Below are positions 24,101 through 35,710 of a DNA stretch of 64,000 nucleotides, in pieces. The stretch covers positions 1,242,501-1,306,500 of the forward strand of contig CM076148.1 in the NCBI GenBank assembly GCA_038025085.1, written 5' to 3'. The notes under the pieces are model-generated. The model was not told the origin of the DNA, did not search any database, and saw only the letters and a list, made by a program, of their open reading frames with translations. This stretch comes from Tetragonia tetragonoides. Taxonomy: Eukaryota > Streptophyta > Magnoliopsida > Caryophyllales > Aizoaceae. The translations under genes were made by a program, and so were the position numbers. Within the stretch, counting starts at the first letter, position 1. The number at the start of each line of letters is the position of its first letter.

Positions 24101-26052
24101 CAAGTTCAGCTTTTAGTAATTCCATTTTGTCCCTACAGTTGTTATATGTTGTATTCTTTTGCATTAAGATATTAATGGCTTTTTCTGAAGAATCTGAATT
24201 CTGAAGTGGAAAGTGAGAAGGGTAAACAGCTGAAAGCGTAAGTGTGATTACAATCAACATTTAACATATGGGGTTTAGGAAAGAAAAGAAATAAATTTGT
24301 TAGTTGATGATCCTCTTCTGGAATCCAATAATAAATTCTCATTCATTTCAAAGATTACAATGAATATGGAAAGGGTGGAGCATTGCCAATGATAAGTAAG
24401 CTTATGGCTGGATAAGGGATACATGTCCCACACCTATGAATTCTGATCATGGTTGATACTTGTGCCAAATCTAGGAATTTTCAAAATGTAGCCTTAGACA
24501 ATTGGAATCTCATTTGAGGGTAGGGATTTTAGTGGCTTGTGCATTTCTAAGGTACCTCTTCCAAATCTTGTTGAATTTACTTTGTTTTATTGGTTCTGAT
24601 AGGCGTCCCCGAAAAAGGTCTGCTCCCAAGTTGGGCTCTGCACATTTGATGGCTCTCGTGGTGTTAGGTAAGGAATATTTTTACAATATATGTTTTCCTT
24701 GGTTGAAGCTTGTTACCCATTTGTTACTAATAAAGAGGACATATTTTGGTACGCTATCGAGTCCGTGACTATATTGAAAAGGGGCGATTAAAACGAACGT
24801 TTTGTTTGCAGCATGGGAATTGAGACTGTGGTAGATAAGGAAAGTTCTACAAAATCATCTGGGGGGTCAGGGGATGGTATGTGCTCTGCATGTGAGATGA
24901 CTGTTGTATGGATCCAGAATCAGCTCAATCAAAATATGACCCAGGATCGCGTAGTAAGCTATGTGAATGAGGTGGGTCATCTCAACATCAAAGTTAGACA
25001 AATCTTTATTTCATTCTCATTCATGTTTACCGTGCCCTTGCTTGAAACATGCAGCTATGTGATCGTGTTCCAAACCCAATGGGAGAATCAGCTGTTGACT
25101 GTAACCGTATATCTTCCATGCCTCCCGTTTCCTTTTCGATTGGCAAATATGTTTTTGAACTTTGCGCTGAAGAGGTAAAAAATCATTCTAATAATATGTA
25201 TAAGTTTAAATGATTTCCTAATGTCGCTGCTTCTTGTGGAGCTTCCATTTTAAATTATAAACTGGGAAATTTGGATTTTTTACTAGTTTCTTTCTGTCTT
25301 CTGTTGCTTACTTATGTGTGTTAATTGTGTCAATTGGGTTGACTTTAAACCTCTCTTTAGTCTTTACTATGTACTTCTGTTGTGGTTTTAGAGAGTGATG
25401 AATTCGGTCTTTGAAGTTGGTTGTATCTTGTATTGGGCCAGTATAGTGGATACAGAGGTGGAACCTGGGGGTTGGCCAGTGGGTGATGTGTTGCACGGTG
25501 GACTCAGGGGAGGGGTGGGGAATCTAGGGGGATTGGAATTCATTTGTGGAAACCTGGAAACATTTGTACATGTTTGGCATAACTACATCAACTGTGGGCT
25601 AGCAGTATAACATGACAACCAAACGGCCCCTAAGTTGCATGCTTTGCTGTTAAACGTGCTCCTAACAGAAAATTGCCATATTCTGTATCATTAACCATTC
25701 TTGGACATGAAATCTTATTTTCTCAAAAATGTTCTATCAGTAACCCGATTTTGTTGGTTTTGCCTTCTCAGTACGTACTGAAGGTTGGTAAAGGATCTGC
25801 TGCTCAATGCATTAGCGGATTTACTGCTTTGGATGTTCCTCCTCCTCGTGGACCCCTTTGGTAATCTAGCCATTCTCAACAGTCTTCGAACTTTCACTAA
25901 ATTTTTACTGTTGGAAGGGGTAACTGGATTATCACACTGATTTATTGTACCTTAAAAATATATGCAGGATCTTGGGAGATATCTTCATGGGTCGATATCA
26001 CACAGTATTCGACTATGGCAACCTCCAGATTGGATTTGCAGAAGCAGCATAG
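21174..26052 (+). CDS. Aspartic protease, phytepsin type, with a frameshift at the catalytic DTG
   Basis: A vacuolar pepsin-family (A1) protease precursor. Coding exons: 21174-21534, 21650-21710, 22155-22249, 22334-22446, 23046-23214, 23294-23333, 23523-23587, 23986-24099, 24603-24667, 24812-24971, 25055-25174, 25772-25860, 25968-26052. The reading gives about 511 residues, close to the usual 508. It starts with a hydrophobic signal peptide (residues 1-22), then a propeptide. The second catalytic motif DSGTS is intact (D291). The plant-specific saposin-like insert is in exons 9-11 ([17 protein letters not shown]). The protein ends IGFAEAA. Exon 1 is 361 bases where 360 are needed: one extra base at 21484-21488 turns GAC-ACC-GGC (DTG) into GAC-AAC-CGG and reaches a stop at 21498. 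All later exon phases agree if that base is ignored. Exons 3 and 8 use GC donors. Either this is a very young null allele or the base is a sequencing error. Confidence 0.9.
23617..23680 (-). mobile_element. Possible Helitron 3' end inside phytepsin intron 7
   Basis: Read on the minus strand, GGCACGGGAACACCA then CTAG followed by T resembles the common plant Helitron 3' end (CACGGGTACACCACTAGT type). The upstream hairpin is weak, and the 5' end was not found. The same word is present in the duplicated copy at about 42827, so the insertion predates that duplication. Confidence 0.3.
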
Positions 26053-27809
26053 TTGTAATTACTAGCTGTTGGTTTAACTTCATGTCAAAAATGTGTGTGG
26101 TTTCGCTCGTTTGAGGACATACCTTTGAACATCAGTTTGTAAATAGTCTGTATGTTTTGTTCAGTTTACATGTTTGAAGCAATACATATGTTGTGAGTAA
26201 GCCTTGTGCTTTGATTTCAGTACTCTTCTATGACTTCCATATTGATTTGTCATAGTGACTATTCTGAAGTCGAGGGCCTTAGGAATTCTTACTATGGTAG
26301 TATACATGTGGTAAATGTCCGAGGCTCAAGTCTGCTTATCTCCAACTCGTGAACTTTTTGTCCACAGGGAGCGACCCGCCTCTGTTTTACTATTCAACAG
26401 TATGATATTGGATTATTTAGTATCTTAGAATGCCACCATTTTTAAGTTAATGGTGAGGTTCCATTTACATATAGCAGTTGGTAAAGAATCAAGCTAGCGG
26501 GTTGATCCTTGCTTAAGGGCTTTTCAAGAACAAAGCAAAGGTCTTTCCCACTTTGGTTTTGGGTTGGCCTGGGAATGAAGCAACTCAAGTAACAAGTCTA
26601 ATTGGTGTCTGCTTGTTAATGAAGCAATCAAATCTCACTGGTTTGAAAAAACAATTACTAATAAAAAAAAGAAAGAAAAAAAGGCTCACTGGTTAGCCGT
26701 AAAGCGCCAGATGAAATTGGTTGGTATACAATGTGCGGGTAAGCTTTAAGATTAAAGGGTGAACTTGTCTTGAGCTTTACAGCTGAAAACCCACAACTCC
26801 CCTTAAACACTTCAGCAGAAATACTGCTTCTACAATTTATTTATTTTTGGTTTGACTATAGGTTTACCTAAATCTATCGGTTCACGTAGGGTTAAAGTGC
26901 TCTCGGTACTTAGTTTTTTCATTCACAATCGAACCACCTATCTTACTTAAGTGATAAAAGTACAGAACCACTCACACTAACCACTTATTGGTAGTGCTTC
27001 TACAACTTTGCTTCAGATTTACAATTTGATTATTCCTCTCTCCTCACTGTTCATGTTCTCTTTCCCTTTTACACTTTCCACCCCTTCAATACATGTCAAA
27101 AGGGTTTTAATAAAATTCTGTCCAGGAATTTTTATTTGTTCACACAGCATTCATAATCCAAAAGAAATATTGGTCAACCTCGACATTTTTTTAAATCTTT
27201 TTTTAAAAGGTCAACCCTCTATATTAGGTGGTAAGATAATTTTTTTTATTATGAGGCATCATAGGTCAACCATTGATGTAGCTTAACCTGAACTCTAAAA
27301 ATGTCTGAGTAAAAAAAAATCTTCTACAAAGGGAAGTCTGATGAAATGTGAACCTTATTCGGAGTATTTGGGATAGAATACATGAATTTATAGTAGATAT
27401 GTTCCTGTGATCAAACCCGATCCGATTGCCACATCTTCAAACTCAGCATCAATTTCATGTAATTCTCGCAGGTTTGCTTCATGAAATAAGTCAAGAAAAT
27501 TCAACATCATCCAACCACCCTTACACTTGTGTCTTCATGAAATTCAAGTAGAATTGAATTTTTTGAGGGTTCTCCAAGAAATAACAACAAACAGGCAACT
27601 AATAACAGAGCTTTACTTTCTTGCTGGAAATAAATAATATAATTGGTGTACAATAATTTAAGCTGTCACTATGCATTATGCAACATTGAATCTAATTAAC
27701 AAGACATTGAACATGACAACTCTGTTCTTAACAAAATATTTTGTCTAACGATGGGAAGTGTAATGAGATCTGAACCTTATTCGGAGTTGAGGTAGACATG
27801 CACCAGTGC
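26053..27809. other. Phytepsin 3' flank, then intergenic
   Basis: The first 200 bases are probably the phytepsin 3' UTR. Bases 26053 to about 27297 are also present, diverged, at 44482-45714 as part of the partial phytepsin duplication. No other gene is recognised. Confidence 0.6.
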
Positions 27810-29003
27810 TCAATCAACTTGGGGAGTTGGGGATATCAGGGAAGCAACCCATGGCTGCGTGATGTACGGATAAATGAGCTTATTATGGGGCAAACCTAAC
27901 TCAACCTTTGTAGTAATGGCCTGATTTTGTAAATCATAACAATAAAAACCATGCATACACAAATCTGTTCCTATGAGGATTCTCGGTCCAGGTTCCAAAT
28001 AAGCGCAAGGGATATAATAAATAGGCCAAGTCCAGAGTTTTTCGAGGGAACAATGCAATAGTTTTGTCCAAGATTCCTTGACGCCATATTGCTTCATAAC
28101 CCATATATCCAGATCATGTTTTAAATTTACCAAATGCAAACTTCTTTTCAAGGAAGCCAACTGTAGGACCCTTGAAACATCTATCTGGTCAGATAGGAGT
28201 ACCTTGTAATACTCTTCGGTTCCAATGTTGAAGGCGCATATAGATGTTAGATCGCTCCAATGGAAGGCATTATTAATGAGAATGTTTTTGTCAAATGATC
28301 CAGCAACGCACCAAGGGCAAGGTTGTATAGTACTCCAGAAATTGGTGTTCAAACTGTAAACATACGCTAAATTAAGGTAAAGCCTCTGTAGACACTGGCC
28401 GAAAAACACCACCTTGTAATCATTGCTCATACAGTCATAACCAAAGTAGGTCTTGGTTTGGAAAAAAAGGGATTTAGGGGCCTTAATTATTTGAGAGGGT
28501 AGTGATCTGTAAACGTTGGTGACTGGGTTATAGAGCGAAAACTGAAAAGAATTTTCATCAAGGAAATACTTCTTTCGGTTAATACGTAGCAAAGCAAGCC
28601 GTTACACGAACCAACCATTTCTAATAAGTAGTTGTCGTGGTCAGGGAAACGGATGGGAGGACGGTGAAGCTGGGTGATGGTGACATGAGGAGTCATGAGT
28701 TGGCCAACATCGTCGATTTCGACAGAGAACAAGTTGTAGCAGGATGTGATATCGATGTTGCTGGAACTCGACTTGTGGAATTTGTCCATGAAAATAAAGG
28801 AGCAGCCTTTTGAAGGTGCTGCTGCTACTAGAGATCGGCTTAAATGTTGTTTGATGAAATATCGGGTATTGATTTCTTTGTACCCAATGTTTGGAGACGA
28901 GCTTGAAACGGTGAACAACGTTAACTGGTAGCCTTAAGAGGATTTCAGTAATCACATCCCATGGAACAGTACAAGTTTTATTCCATCCCTTGTACTCTTC
29001 CAT
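27810..29003 (-). pseudogene. F-box protein with associated domain, two frameshifts
   Basis: It resembles intronless plant F-box proteins, which recruit substrates to SCF ubiquitin ligases. ATG at 29003 begins MEEYKGWNKT, then an F-box (VPWDVITEILLRLPV...RFKLVSKHW). The frame shifts near 28880: the next segment (YKEINTRYFIKQHLSRSLV, through CNGLLCY) lies in another frame. A second shift near 28590, apparently a 2-base insertion relative to the paralogue at about 35120, moves to the frame holding the F-box-associated motifs LYNPVTNVYRSLP and YFGYD. That frame runs to the stop at 27810. Two shifts in an intronless family argue for a pseudogene, although long conserved frames remain, so the decay is recent. 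A CACTA element lies 133 bp upstream of the ATG. Confidence 0.8.
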
Positions 29004-29135
29004 TATTCTAGTTTAATTGTGATTTGAGTTTAGGCCGAACAAAACGAAGATGTTGATGAAAGCCACAGGATTAGTGCAACTACATACATATATATTACTC
29101 GTAGTATTTTAGTTTCCTAATCTTGTTAGACTTCC

Positions 29136-29806
29136 CACTACAACATTTCAGTTCAAAGAAGGCGTTTTAAAACGTCTTATTATGAAGCTAAGAGGGCGTT
29201 TTTTAAAATGCCCGTAAAATGCTCTATTTGTCGCGTTGTCTTAGGTTATTGAGGCATTTTTTAAAAATCGTCCTATTTAATAAGGAACAAATAGGGCATT
29301 TTTGATTGCCCTCCTTATTTTGCTCAGATAAGACATTTTAAAACGCGCTATTTGATAAGGAACAAAAAGGACATTTTTAATTACCCTCCTTAATCTTTCT
29401 CAAAAGGGCAAATTAAAACGCCCTCTTTAATACTTTAATTGCCCTCGTTGTTTCCAGTTTGAATAAGGGTTAATGTATCGTCTGCTTCTTGCTTTCAAGT
29501 TTCAACTTTAGTCTTCTTGGCAATTACTGCCAGCGTTCTACATGCCAAAGAGCTAAGTATCGGCCAAAGGCCAAAGGCCAAAAGAGCTAAGTATCGGCCA
29601 AAGAACTAAGTGTCAACTGTGCAACCCTTACCGCTACTTATAGAACTGTGGGATACACATTCCTTCGTTTCTTCGATGTGGGATAGTACCCTGACTGCTA
29701 ATATTGCTGTAAACCGTTACTCGCTAGCTATATCCATCCCACTAACTTTAGCGCCATTAAACCGCACTAGTTTTTACATTACCAGCTTTCATTTAGCATC
29801 AAATCA

Positions 29807-29847
<41 letters not shown>

Positions 29848-30564
29848 CTCATTTTGGAGGTGGTGTACAGTAGGTCAGTAGTGGTGGGGTAATTGATTTG
29901 TTGATGAGTAAAAAGTAGGGATATCAAAACAAAAAAAAACTAAAAAAAGGAAATTAAATTAAATCAAGATGGGAATGAGGTAAAATGGAGATCTCTATGC
30001 AATCAATTGCCTATACTACTATATATTTTTTGTGTTTTATTGCTATAGAATTAAGTAACTAGGGTCTAGGAGGGCAATTTTTTATAAAATGCCCTATTAA
30101 ACATCTTGCCTATAGTTCGTCGATGTGGGACAAAGAAAATTAAGTGGACTCTCCAATTTGCAAACCAGTATATCAAACATGAGTCAGATGAGATGGCCAA
30201 CAAGTTGACTAACCTGATGCGAACCTTAGCAGATGGCATCTGTGTACTAATTAACAATTTGGACATACACATTAATCAAATTTTCATCATGCTTTGAAAA
30301 ATTTTGGTAGTAATTAGGAGGACACTTTTTTTGAAAGTGCCCTATTAGATAATGCATAATTGAAAGGGAGGGCACTTTTTTAGAAATGCCCTATTAGATA
30401 ATGCATAATTGAAAGGAAGCGCACTTTTTTTAGAAATGCCCTATTTGATATACTTAAAGAGGGCAAAAATAAATTGGCCTATTTGATACCCTCTATTAAG
30501 GCAAGTCCAAAGCGCCTCTTTTGATACATACAAAACGCCCTCTTTAACTATATTTCTTGTAGTG
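29136..30564. mobile_element. Non-autonomous CACTA (En/Spm) element
   Basis: The ends are CACTACAACATTT (left) and CACTACAAGAAAT (right, reverse complement), flanked by the 3-bp target duplication TCC (29133-29135 and 30565-30567). Subterminal regions carry many inverted copies of GGGCGTTTT/AAAACGCCC and GGGCATTTT words, as expected for CACTA transposase binding. The 1429-bp interior holds a (CT)n microsatellite at about 29808-29844 and unrelated sequence, with no transposase. Confidence 0.9.
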
Positions 30565-30567
30565 TCC

Positions 30568-30887
30568 TTTTGTATGCATAGTGCCTAGAATAAGGAAACT
30601 ACTCGTAGATATAATAGGGAAAGATATTGTACGAGTAATATTATTCTGTATCTTTGGTTAGTTAGGATGGAGATAGCTTCCTAGTTTAGCTAGCTAAAGC
30701 CTAAAGGTCAAGAGTCAAGACTTGAAAACCCATATCAATCAAATGGTGGCATTACAAGCTCCTATGGTAAGCTTTTGAAAGATCGCCTTAACAAATCAAT
30801 CTCAAATTACACCCTCTTCAACAAAAAACAATTCTCCCATTAGAAATTATCCCACAACAAAAAACTAGTGATGATGAGACAAACAAA
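30568..30887. other. Spacer between the CACTA element and a pseudogene
   Basis: No gene seen. The first 60 bases (AAGGAAACTACTCGTAG) are an inverted match to the left flank of the CACTA element (CTCGTAG...GTTTCCT, 29098-29120), so the element sits within an older inverted repeat. Confidence 0.5.
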
Positions 30888-31385
30888 ATGACTACCAATA
30901 AACTTTACATAATCTTAGAAGCAGTTTTAGACAGAATAGAAATGCACCAAAACATCGGCGAGCAACGTGACAACTGGAACTCCTTGTTATTAAACTCCCT
31001 TAACACCATCACCCTAACAGCTGCCACCATGGCGGCTCTCGGGAGCGTGACAGGTGGCAAGGGTGGTGTTATCTTGCCGTTGAAGATATCTTCATTCTTA
31101 CTCTACGCTTCTCTGCAGCCACAGGGATGCTTTTGATCATGAACAAGTTACAGCCTTCCCAGCTCGTCGGAGGAGCAAAGGAACGCGGTGAGGTTGTTTA
31201 AGCAGCTAGGATTCAGACCACTCTAGCTCTCGGACACCCGACTGAGGATGATGTGGAGGAAGCATTGGAGAAGGTGTTAGCTGGTGATAGGGCGTACCCT
31301 CTTCCTCCTCTTGAACGGTGCCATGATTGAAAAGTTTCCACATACATTTGAGCCTGCTGTTTGGTGGCCTAACAAGAAATTATCC
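30888..31385 (+). pseudogene. At4g22030-like F-box protein fragment, frameshifted
   Basis: From memory of the probable F-box protein At4g22030 family, the conserved block is recognisable: DRIEMHQNIGEQRDNWNSLL, then LNSLNTITLTAATMAAL, LLYA, GMLLIMNKLQPSQL, EEQRNAVRLFKQL, LALGHPTEDDVEEALEKVL, and finally EKFPHTFEPAVWWP. These pieces are spread across all three forward frames with at least three frameshifts and an in-frame stop. The N-terminal F-box region is missing. It is a truncated, decayed copy with no intact counterpart in the window. Confidence 0.7.
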
Positions 31386-31609
31386 CAACAAGAAAAAAGG
31401 TGTAGTAGTAATGATAATAATAAAACAAAAAAAAAAAAAAAAGAGTAACAAATGAGGTCATGTTCTTTTCAATTGTTTTCTAGTTGGCCCAATTGTCTGC
31501 AGTTGTTCCCAACACTTTTTTTTTTTTTGCTAAGTTGTTCCCAATCCTTATACTTCCCAATTGTCACTAGTTTTTACCACTTTTTAATTAGATTTTCTAG
31601 ATATCTCCA

Positions 31610-31815
31610 ATTTTCAGTTAGATGGAGCCTATGTCAACATGCGGTGGAGGAGGGTGGACATATGTTCTTTCAATGCCATTCTCTCATCATGTGTGGTCAG
31701 AGGTGTTGAAATGGCCGAATATAAAGCGCAAATCTAACCGTTTAAAGCAGGAACTAAGGGTATTGTTGAGTGGTAGGGACGTGTCTATCCATAATCACCT
31801 GCGAGGTAAAGCGTA
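31610..31815 (+). pseudogene. LINE reverse-transcriptase zinc-binding fragment
   Basis: The residues CQHAVEEGGHMFFQCH, then in a neighbouring frame VWSEVLKWPNI, match the zf-RVT (C-x2-C...H-x4-C...VW) region downstream of plant LINE reverse transcriptases. About 200 bases survive with one frame change. No ends of the parent element are visible. Confidence 0.6.
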
Positions 31816-32119
31816 ACTGGACAGGAATCAACACCCGCTCTTCCTGCTTATTCATTTGACAAAAATCACCAAAAAAAGACTTGATGCAGTTTTCATTGAA
31901 CAGTTTTCAATGACGTTTTTCATGATCTGTGTAGGATTGTAGGTTATGTAAGTGAGGCTATAGCGGTATTTGTATTCAAATTTTTTGGTTTAAATGTAGA
32001 ATTTAAAAATAAATAAAAAAGTTGGACTCAGGCTTATGATGTGAGAGAGACCAAGTCAAATATCTTCAATTTTCTATACGCACTTGATCTGTGCATGTCT
32101 AGGTATTTACCGATCTGTT
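31816..32119. other. Spacer, nothing recognised
   Basis: No gene, repeat with clear ends, or RNA gene seen. Confidence 0.5.
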
Positions 32120-32662
32120 AGGTTAGGTTCGACCGGTGGTGATGGAACTCCGGCTGCTAGTGTGGTTTGATTATGAACCTCGATCAATACCAGTCTATCT
32201 CTCAACTAAGACTCGCATTGTCAATGCCGCATTGTCAATGCTCCTTTTTTGATGTAATTAATCACACACCGACATTGCAGAAATACATAGAATCATCGTG
32301 ATCATACGCTCCTTTTTTGATGTAATTAATCACACCTTTTATTTCACAACCAACAATTAAATCAAGAACAATTTCTTTTATCAAATTCTTCGTTGCATCA
32401 AAACAAACAGCCGCCAAATTTTGTGTTTCTTGAATATATACTCCAAAATTAGTCCGCATTTTAGCTGCATAATTGCGGCAATGGACTTCTCAGTTGTGGT
32501 TCTTGCAGTTCTTGTGTACATATCTGTGGCGAAATTTTGCACACAGGAACTTCCTTTCAAGGCTGCCAACTGTAGGACGTTTGGAACATTTATCTTTGCA
32601 AAATCTTCATCAATTAAAAAGAAAAGAAAAAAAAAACAAATCTGAGAAGATGACCACAACAA
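32120..32662 (-). pseudogene. Unrecognised gene family, copy A, mosaic with F-box sequence
   Basis: On the minus strand the frame reads VPNVLQLAALKG (bases about 32536-32620), a segment matching the F-box pseudogene around 28136-28195. It then switches to ARTTTEKSIAAIMQLKCGLIL. A one-base shift follows, then QETQNLAAVCFDATKNLI and VINYIKKGAYDHDDSMYF, and after a stop RLVLIEVHNQTTLAAGVPSP (about 32140-32200). The same blocks occur in copies B (33540-34233) and C (38018-42474). I do not recognise the family. The residues suggest a small, mainly helical cytosolic protein; no function is assigned. Confidence 0.55.
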
Positions 32663-33539
32663 TCCAATTGACCCTAGTAAAAATAAAGCTGGTTGGAATT
32701 ACTGGGGGTCATCAACAACACATAAATCAAAACCAAAAGGAGGAGAAACAGAGCAAGAGAAACGATGAGTCATGAGAAGTACTGGGGGAGAGAGAGGGAG
32801 AAAGAGAGCAAAACAAGGATGGAAATTGAGAGTGATTCAGAGTTAGATGATGTCAAACATGGTGGGCATACTTTCCATCTATAATTTACTCTAAATCTAC
32901 GCAAGTACTCTCTCTTTTATATAAGGGAGGATATACTACGATTGCATCTAGGGCTAGCTAATATTTACAAATTTATTACAAATTTATCTTATTTCCCTTT
33001 TTGATGAAATAAAGCCAAGTTATCGGTGCCTCATGTTCTTATCAAGCTGTTTTAACTAGCAAGTAACAATGTCTTGTCCTAACTTACCAAAACACTATCA
33101 TTTGACACAATATTCATATACGATACAGAAAACAAGACTTATATTCGGAAGAGATATTCCAACAGACATATTGACCAAGCAAACAAAACATAATTAAAAG
33201 GAAAAGAAACCGACATAACTAAAAGGAAAAGAAATTGACATACTTCTAGGGGAGAATTAGGTTAGAATTAGTAATAATAACTTGATGATCAAATGAGCAT
33301 ATTTGACAAGTGGACTGGAAACAACATCTATATCAACCTAAACCACTATTTTAGATTTAATTATTTTTTACAGACTTGCCACAACATACCTTTAAAGGTA
33401 GGTTAGAATTAGTAATAATAAATTATTTATTGAATGATGATTTAATTTTCATTATAATAAATTAACGATTGAATGATCATTTAATTTCGTTATAATAAAT
33501 TGACGATCGAATGATCATTTAATTTCCTTAATCGCTACT
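32663..33539. other. Spacer, nothing recognised
   Basis: AT-rich DNA with a GA-rich run at 32787-32815 and three diverged repeats of AATAATAAATT...GAATGATCATTTAATTTC around 33405-33530. No gene seen. Confidence 0.5.
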
Positions 33540-34233
33540 GGGTGAGATGAACCTTTTAAATTGATTGTAGATACGCGAAGCTTCTATAACCGGCGGTGAT
33601 GGAACTCCGGCTACGAGTAGGGTTTGATTTTGAACATCGAGTAATACGAGTCTCTCTTTCTTCTCTGACAAAAGTTCGATCAACTCATCAGTCATCACCT
33701 CCCTTGCATTTCCGAACAAGCAAGCCGTTACACGAACCAACCATTTTTGAAGAGTAGTTGTCGTGATCGGTAGGAAAACGAATGAGATTTGTCGTAATAT
33801 CACATAACATAACATAACCTCGAGAAGTTAAACATTGTTCGTACTGACTAAAAGAAATCTTGATTGTCTAACACTCCTATTTTTATATAACCTATGACCC
33901 CTCCAAGTAAAGAATTGGCGATTGAATACATATCTTGAATCAATTGCTTATCTGCATCAAAACATATTATCAAATTTTCCGTTTCTTCATAATTTTCAAA
34001 AGAAGCCCGCATATTAGATGCATAACTGCTGCCATATACTTCTCAGTTCCGGTAACTGCAATTTTTGTGTAAACTTCTGCGCCTAATTTGCGCACCAGAA
34101 TTTGATCAGATATTTTTTGATCCTTTGTGTTTGAATGAATTACGAGCTGCTTCCAAATAGCCTCAATTTCATGGCAACTAGGGTTCTTGTTGATCAATTC
34201 AAGGTTGTTGTTGATCAATTGAAGTTCTGCCAT
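33540..34233 (-). pseudogene. Unrecognised gene family, copy B, mosaic with F-box sequence
   Basis: ATG at 34233 begins MAELQLINNNLELINKN, then LGAEVYTKIAVTGTEKYMAA and a stop. The frame shifts to ENLIICFDADKQLIQ and VIGYIKIGVL. Further downstream a separate open stretch reads VMTDELIELLSEKKERLVLL and then NQTLLVAGVPSPPVIEASRI. Bases 33716-33787 are nearly identical to part of the F-box pseudogene at 28592-28655, so a patch of F-box sequence lies between two blocks of the unknown family. Not functional as it stands. The family is unknown to me. Confidence 0.55.
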
Positions 34234-34406
34234 GTTTTTGAGTATCAATTGAAGTTCTGGTGTTAGTGGTATAAACGTATAGTGTTCTGGCCTTCTGGGT
34301 TTATCCTTTATAGGGTGAAACTGCTCTTTGAGTTACTATATTTCTTTATGTTACAGGAGTTTATCAAAGCTGGGTAAAGGCATATGTATCAGGTTAACGA
34401 ATTGTG

Positions 34407-35512
34407 TTATCTGTAATTCACATACCACGCGTCAGGTCTTGGTTTTATAAGTATGCTGTACATACGCATAGCTTGAATTGGCAAATAATGCCTATTGTAT
34501 GGTAAGCAATCAATATGTGATATTGATTCTAGTTTATCTATGCCTCTTATTCCAATATGCAGGTTGATGAATGTATCCTTTGGATACGCATTGTATTCAT
34601 CACCATCTTGTGAACACCACAACCAACTATGGTCCGATTCTACTGAAGATATTTTTCTCCAATGAAAGGGGTTTTGTGAAATAATCATTGTGAATGCCTA
34701 CTATGTAAGAGGAATGGCATGATAAACGATCTCTTTATTTTGTTTCAAATATGAAACTAAATAACATCCACATAAATTGCTGTCTACAATCAGATGGTAA
34801 TTTTCAAAGATAAGTACAGTAGCTTTTCCTTCTTGACCATGACTACTCATGGTGTTTTACTTTCTCAGCTAAATTACCCTAATTTATGCCAAACCATATC
34901 ATGTTCAAATTGTAAACGTGAACTAAATTAAGGTAAGGCCTCTGTTGGCAGTGGCCGAAAAACATCACCTTGTAATCATCGCTCATACTGTCATAACCAA
35001 AGTATGTATTGGTTTGGAAAATTATATTCTCATCAAAAAAGGTAGTGGTCTATAAACGTTGGTGGCTGGGTTATAGAGCGAAAACTGATAACAATTTTCG
35101 TAAAGGGAAATATTTCTTTGGGTTAATATAGCAAAGCAAGTCGCTACACGAACCAACCATATTTAAAGAGTAGGTTTCGTGATCAGGAAAACGGATGGGA
35201 GGACGGTGAAGCTTGGCGATGGTGATATGAGGAGTCATGAGCTTGCCAACATCGTCGATTTCGACAGAGAAAAAGTTGTTGTTGCAGGATGTGATGTTGT
35301 TAGAACTCAAGTTGCGGAATTGGTCCATGAAAATAAAGGAGCAGCTTTTTGAAGGTGCTTCTACTAGAGATCGACTTAGTGGAGGGTTGGTGAAGTATCG
35401 ACTATTGATTTGAAACCGTGAACAACTTAACCGGTAGCCTTGAGAGGATCTCAGTAATCACATCCCATGGAACAATACAAGTATTATTACATCCCTTGTA
35501 CTCTTGATCCAT
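34407..35512 (-). pseudogene. Second F-box gene copy, decayed
   Basis: A paralogue of the gene at 27810-29003. ATG at 35512 gives MDQEYKGCNNTCIVPWDVIT and EILSRLPV. A deletion relative to the paralogue removes the RFKLVSKHW region, and the frame breaks at a stop at 35402. Conserved pieces continue in other frames: SRYFTNPPLSRSLV, the FSVEIDDVGKLMTPH block, CYINPKKYF, and then sequence matching 28365-28560 of the paralogue down to about 34910. The stretch 34407-34690 (FHWRKISSVESDHSWLW) may be the rest of the associated domain or a separate fragment. At least three disabling changes are visible. Confidence 0.7.
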
Positions 35513-35614
35513 TGTAGTTTTGGCTTTGAGTTTTAGCCTGGTTGGATAACCAAGAAGAAGCCACCGCGATTTCAAGCATATACCCATATATAGTGGGGAG
35601 CCGGGGACCAGGGG

Positions 35615-35615
<1 letters not shown>

Positions 35616-35710
<95 letters not shown>
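35616..35710. repeat. (AAT)n microsatellite, about 32 units
   Basis: An uninterrupted TAA/AAT run of about 95 bases upstream of the second F-box copy. It creates artefactual poly-Tyr and poly-Leu frames on the minus strand. Confidence 0.95.
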
